A stretch of 64,000 nt of DNA. It comes from an uncultured bacterium (GTDB lineage Bacteria; Desulfobacterota; Syntrophorhabdia; Syntrophorhabdales; JANXAF01). Shown here in pieces: positions 28,072 through 37,297 of this stretch (its first letter is position 1; every line of letters starts with the position of its first letter). The stretch is from assembly GCA_938084905.1 (NCBI GenBank), contig CALKEQ010000008.1, positions 1 through 64,000 on the forward strand, written 5' to 3'. Below the pieces are notes generated by a model. The model was not told where the DNA came from. It worked only from the letters and a program-made list of their open reading frames with translations, and did no database searches. The translations under genes were made by a program, and so were the position numbers.

Positions 28072-28841
28072 TCCATCTCACGAATTAGCTCAAACATATC
28101 CAAAAATTTTTCAGGCGGAATCTCTTCCGCCCTCACAGATTTTTCGAGTCCGGCCCTTTCAAAGAGGGATTGGATCGCATATAAAGAGTAGGAATGTTTA
28201 AGGGAGTTAAAAAGTAACTTCCTTTTTTGGCGAAAACAGTTCTTTACGAATGTGAAAAAATCCGGCGGAATTCTCCTTGAGCTTTCCTTAAAAATAAAGG
28301 AGACAAAGGCACTATCGACTTTTGGAGGGGGAACGAACAACTCGGGTGGTAAAAGGAATTCGATTTTTGTATTCGCGAGTACTTGGCTTATAACAGATAA
28401 GGCACCGAATGATTTACTTTTCGGTTTTGCGGTGATCCTTTCTGCTACTTCCCTCTGCAGGGTAAGATATGCACTTTCCACATGATTTAGGTTATTGAAA
28501 ATCTTAAAAAGGATAGGCCCCGTTATCTTATAAGGGATGTTGCCAATTATCTTTACGTTTCTTTGGGCTGCGAAAGCTGCTATATCGAGCTTTAAGAAAT
28601 CTCCGTATATTATTTTCACGTTACTGTTTTTAGCTATCTCATCCAGATAGGGAGAGAAAGTCCTATCTATCTCAACTGCGTAGATTTGGCCAGCCACCTC
28701 CTTTAGAAGGTTTGTTAGCTCCCCTGTTCCTGCTCCTATTTCGATTACCGTGTCTTCCTTTGTAATGTCAGTCCTAGATAACATCTTTTTCAGGATGTTC
28801 TTCTCCTTGAGCAAGTGCTGGGAGAGAGACTTCTTTAACAT
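28068..28841 (-). CDS. rsmA: 16S rRNA dimethyladenosine transferase RsmA (KsgA)
   Basis: A 257-residue SAM methyltransferase that dimethylates two adjacent adenosines at the 3' end of 16S rRNA. It has SLSQHLLKEKNILKKML, motif I VIEIGAGTGELTNLL, VEIDRTFSPYL, the NIPYKITGPILF catalytic motif (NxPY), and the C-terminal helical domain with FVPPPKVDSAFVSF. Full length. It overlaps tsaD and the dehydratase-like gene by a few bases each. Confidence 0.94.
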   Translation of the reverse strand: MLKKSLSQHLLKEKNILKKMLSRTDITKEDTVIEIGAGTGELTNLLKEVAGQIYAVEIDRTFSPYLDEIAKNSNVKIIYGDFLKLDIAAFAAQRNVKIIGNIPYKITGPILFKIFNNLNHVESAYLTLQREVAERITAKPKSKSFGALSVISQVLANTKIEFLLPPELFVPPPKVDSAFVSFIFKESSRRIPPDFFTFVKNCFRQKRKLLFNSLKHSYSLYAIQSLFERAGLEKSVRAEEIPPEKFLDMFELIREME

Positions 28842-29842
28842 CCTTTGTAATTTATGGACATTCTTGAAAAACCTTTCACTGTGATAGGGGAGACGATCCC
28901 GCTTTTATAACGATAAAAGCCTAAAAGGGCCACCATTGCGGCATTGTCGGTGCAGTATTCTGGAGATGGGAAGAAAACCTCAATCCCTTCTTTTTCCGAT
29001 TTTTCGAAAAACATCTCTCTCAGCCTTTCGTTCGATGCTACCCCTCCCCCAACAACTATCCTTTTTACTGATAGCGCCTTGGCAGCCCTTAAAGTTTTTT
29101 CTGTTAGTACGTCGCAGATAGCCTCCTGAAAGGAGGCCACTATATGGTTTATCGTCTCATTGGTGGGAGGGTTCCTTTTTACAAAATTCAAAAAAGAGGT
29201 TTTTAGCCCACTGAAGCTGAAGTCAAAATTATCCTCTTCAAGCATCGGTCTTGGAAAGTTGACGAAGTCCCTCTTTCCTCCCTTAGATAACCTTTCAACT
29301 GCCACCCCTCCCGGATACCCAAGGTTTAGGAACTTGGCTATTTTGTCAAAGGCTTCACCTGCCGCATCATCCCTTGTGCTCCCAATTACTTCAAAATGGC
29401 AGTAATTCCTCACAAGCAGGATGAGAGAATGGCCTCCAGATACAACAAGTGCAAGAAAAGGGAAATCGATCTTTTTTTCTAAAAAAATGCTCATAGCATG
29501 GGCCTCTATGTGGTTAACAGCGGCGAGAGGTTTACCCAGAGAGAGGGAGAGACCCTTGGCGAAAGAAAGACCCACAAGGATTGATCCTATAAGCCCTGGT
29601 CCGGCTGTAACCGCGATCAGATCCAAGGATTTTGGAGAAAATTGATGAGACCTCATGAACTGAAGAAAAAGGGGCTCTATGTATTCTATATGTTTTCTGG
29701 AGGCTATCTCTGGAACAACACCTCCAAAAATCCTGTGAAGCTCATTTTGGTTAAAAACAACGTTTGCTTTGACATTTGTGTCATCTTCGAGAATTGAGAA
29801 GGATGTGTCATCACATGAGGTGTCTATGCCCAAAATGTACAT
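28835..29842 (-). CDS. tsaD: tRNA N6-threonylcarbamoyladenosine transferase TsaD
   Basis: A 335-residue ASKHA-fold protein that transfers threonylcarbamoyl to A37 of ANN-decoding tRNAs. Signature segments are LGIDTSCDDTSFSI, GGVVPEIASRKH, the metal-binding HIEAHAMS, AGEAFDKIAKFLNLGYPGG and VVGGGVASNERL. The usual length is about 335-345. It overlaps rsmA by 7 nt and lies 10 nt after the PpiD-like gene in the same operon. Confidence 0.95.
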   Translation of the reverse strand: MYILGIDTSCDDTSFSILEDDTNVKANVVFNQNELHRIFGGVVPEIASRKHIEYIEPLFLQFMRSHQFSPKSLDLIAVTAGPGLIGSILVGLSFAKGLSLSLGKPLAAVNHIEAHAMSIFLEKKIDFPFLALVVSGGHSLILLVRNYCHFEVIGSTRDDAAGEAFDKIAKFLNLGYPGGVAVERLSKGGKRDFVNFPRPMLEEDNFDFSFSGLKTSFLNFVKRNPPTNETINHIVASFQEAICDVLTEKTLRAAKALSVKRIVVGGGVASNERLREMFFEKSEKEGIEVFFPSPEYCTDNAAMVALLGFYRYKSGIVSPITVKGFSRMSINYKGC

Positions 29843-29852
29843 TTTACGTTAC

Positions 29853-31241
29853 TTAAAGTTCCTGCCAATGAATTTTTATTTTTTCTTTTCCCTTTAGAGA
29901 GGTGAGAAGTCTTTTTAAAGCCTCCTCCCTCTTTTTTGTGAAAGCGTTAATCACGTACTCAGTTTTCCTTTTCTCCCAAACTTCCCTTTCCGGGATTTTT
30001 TCGCTGTCGAATGAGAAAACATAGAATTTTCCAGATATTTCTACTGGCTTTTTGTAAACCGGGTTCTTTTTGTCCAGCTGAAATAGGCCTCTGTCCTCAT
30101 CTGGAATCTGGCCTATCCCCGGTATACTCGTCGAGTTCCTTTGGACAAAGTCCGTAACTTTCTGGAATTTAGAATCGCTCTCACTTAATGCTTGGGATGC
30201 TTTCTCTTTCGCCATTTTCTTTGCTTTTTCCAGAATTATCCTCTCTTTCAACTTTTTTTTGACAAGCTCCTTTTCAAGGGGCTGTCCTTGCCTATAGTCA
30301 ACGAGCTGGAATATGTAGTATCCATTTTGTACCCTCACAGGTAACGATATATCTCCGACCCTTAAGTCCGTAAGCCATGAGAAGTCTTTTACCTCTTTCA
30401 ATCTTTGCTTAAGTTGGCTTTCAGGTAAAAACCCAGAATCATAAACGGAAAGACCATAGGTTTTTGCAAACGTATGAAGGTCCCTTGATTTAATAAGCTC
30501 CATGTACGCTCTGTCTTCCCTTATCGGCCCTTTGTCTTCTATTACTACGTATTTAAGCCTATAGACGGCCTCCGAGACGTAGGTTCCCTTCTCTTTCTCG
30601 TAGCGCTCCTCTATCTCTTTTTCGCTTACTTTTACTTTTTCCCTATAATCGTCCGGAGAAAAGACGGAATATCTGAACCTTACCATTCCGTTTTCTCTTT
30701 TATACTCCTCCCATGCATCCTCTTCTCCAAAACTTACCGCAAGGTCTTTAAAAATTTCCGAAGACTTAACTATTCTTAAAGCTGTCCTTTCCTTTCTTTC
30801 AAAGTCCTTAGGGTCCACATTTTCCCTCTTTAAAACCTCAAGGAATTTCTTTTTGTCAAACCTTCCATCTTTCTTGAAAGCCTCTATTCGGTTCAAGTGC
30901 TCCATGTATTCGGTTTCAGAGACATCGATCCCCATTTTTTCCGAAAGAATCAAAAGCAAGTAACGGTCAATCAGGTTTTCTATAGCTTTTTCCTTGATTT
31001 TTAGATCCTTCGATGCCTCTTCGTCAAATTTGTGTTTAAGGATCGATCTCTCCAGTTCAATCACTCTTTTGACCTCCTCGTAATACTCTGGATAATAGAT
31101 CCGGTATTTTCCAACCTCCGCCACAACTTTCTCGCTCACTCTAAATGTTCCTATTCCCCAAAAAACGAAGACTACAATAATCATTCCGAAGAGAGCTTTT
31201 ATGAAAAAACTAGTAGCCTTTGTTCTTAAGAATCTGAGCAT
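29853..31241 (-). CDS. PpiD/SurA-like membrane-anchored peptidyl-prolyl isomerase or chaperone
   Basis: A 462-residue protein with one N-terminal membrane anchor (about 12-31, FFIKALFGMIIVVFVFWGIG) and a large periplasmic part. Residues about 36-190 match the SurA N-terminal chaperone domain (VGKYRIYYPEYYEEVKRVIE, IENLIDRYLLLILSEKMGI). Residues about 215-330 fit a weakly conserved PpiC-type parvulin domain (YRLKYVVIED, VGDISLPVRVQNGYYIFQLVD). The PPIase active-site residues are not obvious, so chaperone activity may dominate. It should assist folding of exported proteins. It heads the tsaD-rsmA operon and is divergent from mreB. Confidence 0.82.
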   Translation of the reverse strand: MLRFLRTKATSFFIKALFGMIIVVFVFWGIGTFRVSEKVVAEVGKYRIYYPEYYEEVKRVIELERSILKHKFDEEASKDLKIKEKAIENLIDRYLLLILSEKMGIDVSETEYMEHLNRIEAFKKDGRFDKKKFLEVLKRENVDPKDFERKERTALRIVKSSEIFKDLAVSFGEEDAWEEYKRENGMVRFRYSVFSPDDYREKVKVSEKEIEERYEKEKGTYVSEAVYRLKYVVIEDKGPIREDRAYMELIKSRDLHTFAKTYGLSVYDSGFLPESQLKQRLKEVKDFSWLTDLRVGDISLPVRVQNGYYIFQLVDYRQGQPLEKELVKKKLKERIILEKAKKMAKEKASQALSESDSKFQKVTDFVQRNSTSIPGIGQIPDEDRGLFQLDKKNPVYKKPVEISGKFYVFSFDSEKIPEREVWEKRKTEYVINAFTKKREEALKRLLTSLKGKEKIKIHWQEL

Positions 31242-31256
31242 TGATTTTGTTAGTCT

Positions 31257-31269
<13 letters not shown>
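31241..31269 (+). promoter_or_regulatory. candidate sigma70 promoter for the mre operon
   Basis: TTGATT (31241-31246), a 17-nt spacer and TATATT (31264-31269). The predicted start is near 31276. The leader contains a 7-bp hairpin CAGATTT-GCCGA-AAATCTG (31286-31304) just before the AAAGGA Shine-Dalgarno of mreB. Confidence 0.6.
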
Positions 31270-32357
<1,088 letters not shown>

Positions 32358-32367
32358 AGGTCACTAC

Positions 32368-33168
32368 TTGAGATCTTACATAGCCCTGTCAGGTGCTCTT
32401 TTAGCACTCCTCATCTCCTTTCTCGTTCTCACAAACGTTCCATTTTTTAGCGGTCTTTATAGAAATTTGGGCAGTTTTTTTGCGGAAATCTCCGGTCGTG
32501 CGGCAAAGATGGTGGACAAACCGATAAGGAAGATGGCGAACTACTATGAGATGTACGTTGATCTTGTTGAGGCAAAAAGGGAAGTGATAGAACTTAGAAA
32601 AAAAGTAGAACTCCTCTCCCTCGAGAACCAGAGGCTAAAGGAACTTGAGAGAGAAAATAGAAAGCTAAAGATGATCCTTGAGATTTCAGAATCTATGAAA
32701 GAGAGAACATTAGTTGCGAACGTTGTAGGCGAAGATATAAAAAGCTGGTACAAGGGGATAATAATAGATAAAGGGAAGGAATCTGGAATAGCCCAGAAGA
32801 TGCCGGTTATATGTCCAAAGGGACTTGTAGGTCAGGTAGTCGAAGCGAACAGGGGATCAAGCAAAATAATGGTGATTAATGACACAAATTCGGCCGTTGA
32901 TGTCTACGTTGAGGGAAAGGAGATAAGGGGAGTTGCCGAGGGGACTGGATTCTCAACACTAAAGCTCAAGTACGTGAAAAAGAACGAAGATGTAGAAATA
33001 GGCGACACACTTATAACATCAGGAAAAGACGGTATCTTTCCAAGGGGAATACCGGTTGGAATCGTTGTGAACGTTAACAAAAAAACCGGAGGGGTTTTCT
33101 CAGATATAGCTGTCGTTCCTTTTTCTGATTACAGGCTCCTAGATTACGTTCTTGTGTTGACGAGGTAA
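32368..33168 (+). CDS. mreC: rod shape-determining protein MreC
   Basis: A 266-residue bitopic protein: N-terminal membrane helix (about 5-25), coiled coil (about 55-100, VELLSLENQRLKELERENRKLK) and the periplasmic beta domain (VVGEDIKSWYKGIIIDKGKESGI, GLVGQVVEANRGSSKIMVINDTNSAVDVYV, TSGKDGIFPRGIPVGIV). It links MreB filaments to PBP2/RodA. The TTG start with AAAGGT upstream lies 10 nt after mreB. Confidence 0.92.
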   Translation: MRSYIALSGALLALLISFLVLTNVPFFSGLYRNLGSFFAEISGRAAKMVDKPIRKMANYYEMYVDLVEAKREVIELRKKVELLSLENQRLKELERENRKLKMILEISESMKERTLVANVVGEDIKSWYKGIIIDKGKESGIAQKMPVICPKGLVGQVVEANRGSSKIMVINDTNSAVDVYVEGKEIRGVAEGTGFSTLKLKYVKKNEDVEIGDTLITSGKDGIFPRGIPVGIVVNVNKKTGGVFSDIAVVPFSDYRLLDYVLVLTR

Positions 33169-33170
33169 GG

Positions 33171-33671
33171 ATGCTTGAAGTCTCCCTTTCCGCCTTTTAT
33201 CTTTTTTTTATCACCACCCTTCATTCCGTCTTACTCAAATATTTTTCCTTCGATTTTCTAAAGTTTGATGTGGCTATTCCACTCCTCGTTTATCAAACCT
33301 TCTTTAGAAGAATAAATTGGGCGTGTGTCTTTGCCATAATCTCCGGTTTTATTCAGGAGGGGTTCTCCACATGCCCACCGGGAACTTTCGTTTTTACTAA
33401 AGTTTCCATTTTTTTGCTCTGCCTTCTCGTTAGAGAGAGGTTTTTTATTGAGTCTGAACAGACCTTCGCTCTGCTATGCGGTCTTTTCTATATCTTAGAG
33501 TCGCTCGTTACTATTGGGCTATCTTTAATTATGGGAGGTCTTACCTCCAGCTACATGAACATCTTCACTTATCTTATGCCAAATGGAGTTTTTACGGCCC
33601 TTTTTTCCATGATTCTTTACCGCTTCTTTCTAAGGTTTAACCAGATACCAGGGGAGAAGGAATGGGAGTAG
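33171..33671 (+). CDS. mreD: rod shape-determining protein MreD
   Basis: A 166-residue polytopic membrane protein with about five hydrophobic segments, including YFSFDFLKFDVAIPLLVYQTFF and ISGFIQEGFSTCPPGTFVFTKVSIF. Sequence conservation in MreD is low, so the call leans on size, topology and the position between mreC and mrdA. It starts 2 nt after mreC and overlaps mrdA by 10 nt. Confidence 0.85.
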   Translation: MLEVSLSAFYLFFITTLHSVLLKYFSFDFLKFDVAIPLLVYQTFFRRINWACVFAIISGFIQEGFSTCPPGTFVFTKVSIFLLCLLVRERFFIESEQTFALLCGLFYILESLVTIGLSLIMGGLTSSYMNIFTYLMPNGVFTALFSMILYRFFLRFNQIPGEKEWE

Positions 33672-35455
33672 AAAGGAAAGAGGTTGTTTTAAAGTGGTCG
33701 AAGGGAATAGTTACTTTTGTCATTCTCATTATGATTTTGAGGCTCTGGCACCTGCAGATAATCAAAGGGGATGAGTTGAGAAAACTTTCTGAGCAAAATA
33801 GGGTAAGGATCCAGAAAATATATGCACCAAGAGGAACCATATTCGATAGAAAGGGTAGGGTTCTCGCCGAAACGAGACCATCCTTCAACTTGTACATCAT
33901 TCCTGAAGACATAAGGGATTTTAATGAGACTGTTGATGGTCTTGCCAAGCTTCTCAAAATTGACAGAGAAGAGATAGTCGAAAAGCTACGCCTCTCTAAA
34001 AACATGCCGCCATCGTTTCCAGTGAAAATAAAGTCCGATCTCTCAATAGACGAGGTTGCAAAGGTGGAGGCACACAGGATCTACTTGCCAGGAGTCACGG
34101 TCCAGATTGAACCTAAAAGGTACTATCCATACGGAGAAGCTATAGCACATCTCATTGGTTACGTTTCTGAGATAAGCAGTGAGGAACTTAAGACCCATAA
34201 GGATTACTCACCAGGAGATTACATTGGTAAGTACGGTTTGGAAAAGGCTTACGAAGAGTACCTCCGTGGGAAAGACGGGGAAAAGAGGGTGGAAGTGGAT
34301 GCAACTGGCAAAGAGGTAAGGGTCCTAAAAACGGATGAACCGGTGCCAGGAAATAATCTTTACCTTAACCTGGATTTGGACATCCAGCTAGCCATAGACA
34401 GGGTGATGGAAAAAAGACGTGGTGCTGCTATTGTTCTCGATACGAAAAGTGGGGGTGTACTTGCTCTCGTCAGCAGACCCTCTTTTGACCCAAACAGACT
34501 CGTCTCAGGTATCACAAAGGAGGAATGGAAAAAACTAATAACCGACAAAACTTATCCCCTGCAAAATAGAGTCATCCAGGGAAGATACCCGCCCGGTTCA
34601 ACCTTTAAGCTCGCTGTTGCGCTTGCAGGATTGGAGAAGGGGGTTATAGATGAAAAAACCTCTTTTCTTTGCAGAGGTGGGCTCCTCTTCGGTAACAGGT
34701 TTTTCAGGTGCTGGAGGGAGAAAGGGCACGGAAGTGTCTCCCTTCACAGGGCAATAGTTGAATCGTGTGACGTTTACTTTTACAATTTAGGCCTCAAGCT
34801 TGGCGTTGATCGAATCCATGAGATGGCCGATCTCCTTGGAGTAACTGATCTTACAGGGATTGATTTGCCAGGAGAAAAAAGAGGTTTTGTACCTTCTAGT
34901 GCTTGGAAATTGAAGGCTCTCGGTCAGAGGTGGTACGAAGGTGAGACATTGTCAGTCGCAATAGGACAGGGAGCTGTCTGGCTAACACCCATAGGTATGG
35001 CCTCCCTTGCCTCCTTAATTGCGAATGATGGAGTATTTTACAAACCCCAGATTGTGAATAGGATCGTTTCTCCTGAGGGAAAGGTTATAAAGGTTTTTAA
35101 ACCTGAGGTGAAAAGAAAGTTAGAAATCAAAGAGGAGGCTTTAAAAGTCATAAAAAAAGCGATGTGGGGTGTTGTAAACGAACCAAATGGGACAGCCTAT
35201 GGATCGAGAACGCCAACTGTGGAGATGTGCGGAAAAACGGGAACTGCCCAAACGGCATCCGCTGCTCTATCTAAAGGGGACCATGCCTGGTTTGTTGCCT
35301 TTGCACCTTTTTCCAATCCTGAGATAGCTATGTCCATATTGGTTGAATATGGAGGCCATGGATCATCAAGTGCTGCCCCTGTTGCCAGACTTGTCACTCA
35401 AGAGTACTTCAAGGAAGCAAAGACTCTAAAGGAGGCAAGGGCTTTTGATAGATAA
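33662..35455 (+). CDS. mrdA: penicillin-binding protein 2, elongation transpeptidase
   Basis: A 597-residue class B PBP: membrane anchor (about 12-30), non-catalytic pedestal domain (QNRVRIQKIYAPRGTIFDRKGRVLAETRPSF), then the transpeptidase domain. The latter has SxxK PPGSTFKLAVALAG, SxN-equivalent SCDVYFYNLG, and KTG in CGKTGTAQTA. It crosslinks peptidoglycan during side-wall growth together with RodA, encoded immediately downstream with an 11-nt overlap. Confidence 0.95.
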   Translation: MGVERKEVVLKWSKGIVTFVILIMILRLWHLQIIKGDELRKLSEQNRVRIQKIYAPRGTIFDRKGRVLAETRPSFNLYIIPEDIRDFNETVDGLAKLLKIDREEIVEKLRLSKNMPPSFPVKIKSDLSIDEVAKVEAHRIYLPGVTVQIEPKRYYPYGEAIAHLIGYVSEISSEELKTHKDYSPGDYIGKYGLEKAYEEYLRGKDGEKRVEVDATGKEVRVLKTDEPVPGNNLYLNLDLDIQLAIDRVMEKRRGAAIVLDTKSGGVLALVSRPSFDPNRLVSGITKEEWKKLITDKTYPLQNRVIQGRYPPGSTFKLAVALAGLEKGVIDEKTSFLCRGGLLFGNRFFRCWREKGHGSVSLHRAIVESCDVYFYNLGLKLGVDRIHEMADLLGVTDLTGIDLPGEKRGFVPSSAWKLKALGQRWYEGETLSVAIGQGAVWLTPIGMASLASLIANDGVFYKPQIVNRIVSPEGKVIKVFKPEVKRKLEIKEEALKVIKKAMWGVVNEPNGTAYGSRTPTVEMCGKTGTAQTASAALSKGDHAWFVAFAPFSNPEIAMSILVEYGGHGSSSAAPVARLVTQEYFKEAKTLKEARAFDR

Positions 35456-36542
35456 GAGAAAGCTCCACCATCTTGATTTCTACCTAATTCTAAATCTCTG
35501 CGCCATTATTGGAATTGGCATCCTTAACCTTATTTCTGCGACGAGTTCTCTTGGATCAAAGACTTTTGTAACAAAACAGTTGTTTGCTCTAGCGATAGGT
35601 CTTGGACTTGTGATGATAATACTCTACTTCGATTATAGGATAATTGTCTCAAACTCTCTCTACCTTTATATTCTTGGGCTTTCAATTCTCGTTCTTGTTT
35701 TTTTCTTAGGAGCTAGTGCGGGTGGTGCAAAAAGGTGGTTCGCTTTTTGGGGATTAAGCTTTCAGCCATCTGAGTTTATGAAGCCCATTTTACTTGTTTT
35801 TTTGGTAAAAATGGTTGAGGATCACTTGAAAACCGGTTCTCTTCTCAGCTTTGGAGACATCGTAAAACCCACTTTTTTCACGTTTTTACCGGCAGTTACC
35901 GTTTTTTTGCAGCCTGACCTTGGAACAGCCTGTCTTCTTTTTCTACTCTGCTTAAGCATTCTCTCTTTTGTTGGAATGAAAAGGAGTACTTTCATCTCCT
36001 TAGTTCTTGGAGGCGTGCTCATTGGAATCCTTGCCTGGAAGTGGGGTCTTCAGCCTTACCAGAAGTTGAGAATATTGGGTCTTTTAAACCCTGACATGGA
36101 TCCTTCTGGTTTTAACTACCACGCAAGGCAGGCTATGATAGCGGTAGGTTCTGGGAAATTTTTCGGAAAAGGGTACCTTTGCGGCACCCAGCACAAACTT
36201 AACTTTATACCAGAGCACCACACGGACTTTATTTTCACTGTGATTGCAGAAGAATGGGGCTTTTTAGGGTCAATCGTTGTTTTCTTACTGTTTGGATCTC
36301 TCATAATGAGGTGTCTTAAAATATCGAAAGAAGCAAGTGACGAGACAGGATCCGTTTTAGCTTTTGGATGTGCAGCTCTCATATTCTGGCAGTTTTCTAT
36401 AAATGTCCTTATGACTTTAAGGTTCTGTCCTGTTGTTGGAATCCCTCTCCCCTTTTTGAGCTATGGAGGCTCAAGCCTAGTAGGTAATCTCTGCCTCATA
36501 GGGTTGGTTTTGAATGTGAACATGAGAAGGTACATGTTTTAA
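35445..36542 (+). CDS. rodA: rod shape-determining protein RodA (SEDS glycosyltransferase)
   Basis: A 365-residue SEDS-family peptidoglycan polymerase with about ten membrane helices. Marks include GASAGGAKRWFAFWGLSFQPSEFMKP, FLQPDLGTACLL, YHARQAMIAVGSGKFFGKGYLCGTQHKLNFIPEHHTDFIFTVIAEEWGFLG (catalytic Asp region) and GIPLPFLSYGGSSLVGNLCLIGL. TTG start with GGAGG about 10 bases upstream. It is the last gene of the classical mre operon; the next gene begins 14 nt later. Confidence 0.94.
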   Translation: MIDKRKLHHLDFYLILNLCAIIGIGILNLISATSSLGSKTFVTKQLFALAIGLGLVMIILYFDYRIIVSNSLYLYILGLSILVLVFFLGASAGGAKRWFAFWGLSFQPSEFMKPILLVFLVKMVEDHLKTGSLLSFGDIVKPTFFTFLPAVTVFLQPDLGTACLLFLLCLSILSFVGMKRSTFISLVLGGVLIGILAWKWGLQPYQKLRILGLLNPDMDPSGFNYHARQAMIAVGSGKFFGKGYLCGTQHKLNFIPEHHTDFIFTVIAEEWGFLGSIVVFLLFGSLIMRCLKISKEASDETGSVLAFGCAALIFWQFSINVLMTLRFCPVVGIPLPFLSYGGSSLVGNLCLIGLVLNVNMRRYMF

Positions 36543-36556
36543 AAAGGCTAGAGAAG

Positions 36557-37282
36557 ATGCTCCTTGCCAGAGTGTTGGAGAAACACGGTGAATGGCTTTT
36601 CAAAAGAAGAGGATATATTCCTTTGGCTTTTTTGCCTGTGATCTTTTTGGCAATTTGGGAATCGACTCATAAATACCATTCTCCGGCAAACAATAGGGTA
36701 TGGGAATTCCTTACCTTTTCCATCTCCCTTTTTGGACTTTTTTTAAGATGTTACACAGTTGGTTACACACCTTCCGGCACTTCAGGTAGAAACACAAAAA
36801 GACATAAGGCACAGACCCTAAACACAAAAGGAATGTACTCAATCACAAGAAATCCCCTCTACCTTGGAAATTTCTTTGCCATGCTCGGTGTTGCACTGTT
36901 TACTGGGGTCTGGTGGGCTATTCTGATCTTTGTGCTCGGTTTCTGGATTTACTGTGAGAGAATAATAGCCTCAGAAGAACGTTTCCTTCTTGAAAGGTTT
37001 GGAAAGGAGTACGAGGAATACGTACGAAGGACCCCCGTATTTATCCCTCATCTAGGGCTATGGAAGAGCCCGGATATTTCCTTTTCGTGGAAAAAGGTTA
37101 TAAGAAAGGAGCATTCCAGTTTCTTTACGGTCATTTTAACATTCGCATCTCTCAAGTTTATTAAAGACTACCTATCGAAGGGGGAGATCGCCATTGATGG
37201 ACTGTGGGCAGCCATTTTTATTTTTTCATCGTTTATCTGCGCCATACTGTACGTTCTTAAGAAAAGGGGTAAATTTTTTTAG
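36557..37282 (+). CDS. isoprenylcysteine carboxyl methyltransferase-like membrane methyltransferase
   Basis: A 241-residue membrane protein with about five to six helices. The SAM-binding signature of the ICMT/PEMT family, YSITRNPLYLGNFFAMLG followed by ERIIASEERFLLERFGKEYEEYVRRTPVFIP, occupies residues about 95-175. Bacterial members methylate lipids or unknown small molecules. Its place between rodA and lipid-sugar glycosyltransferases hints at an envelope lipid substrate, which is inference. Confidence 0.8.
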   Translation: MLLARVLEKHGEWLFKRRGYIPLAFLPVIFLAIWESTHKYHSPANNRVWEFLTFSISLFGLFLRCYTVGYTPSGTSGRNTKRHKAQTLNTKGMYSITRNPLYLGNFFAMLGVALFTGVWWAILIFVLGFWIYCERIIASEERFLLERFGKEYEEYVRRTPVFIPHLGLWKSPDISFSWKKVIRKEHSSFFTVILTFASLKFIKDYLSKGEIAIDGLWAAIFIFSSFICAILYVLKKRGKFF

Positions 37283-37297
37283 GCTTTTGAGGGTTTG

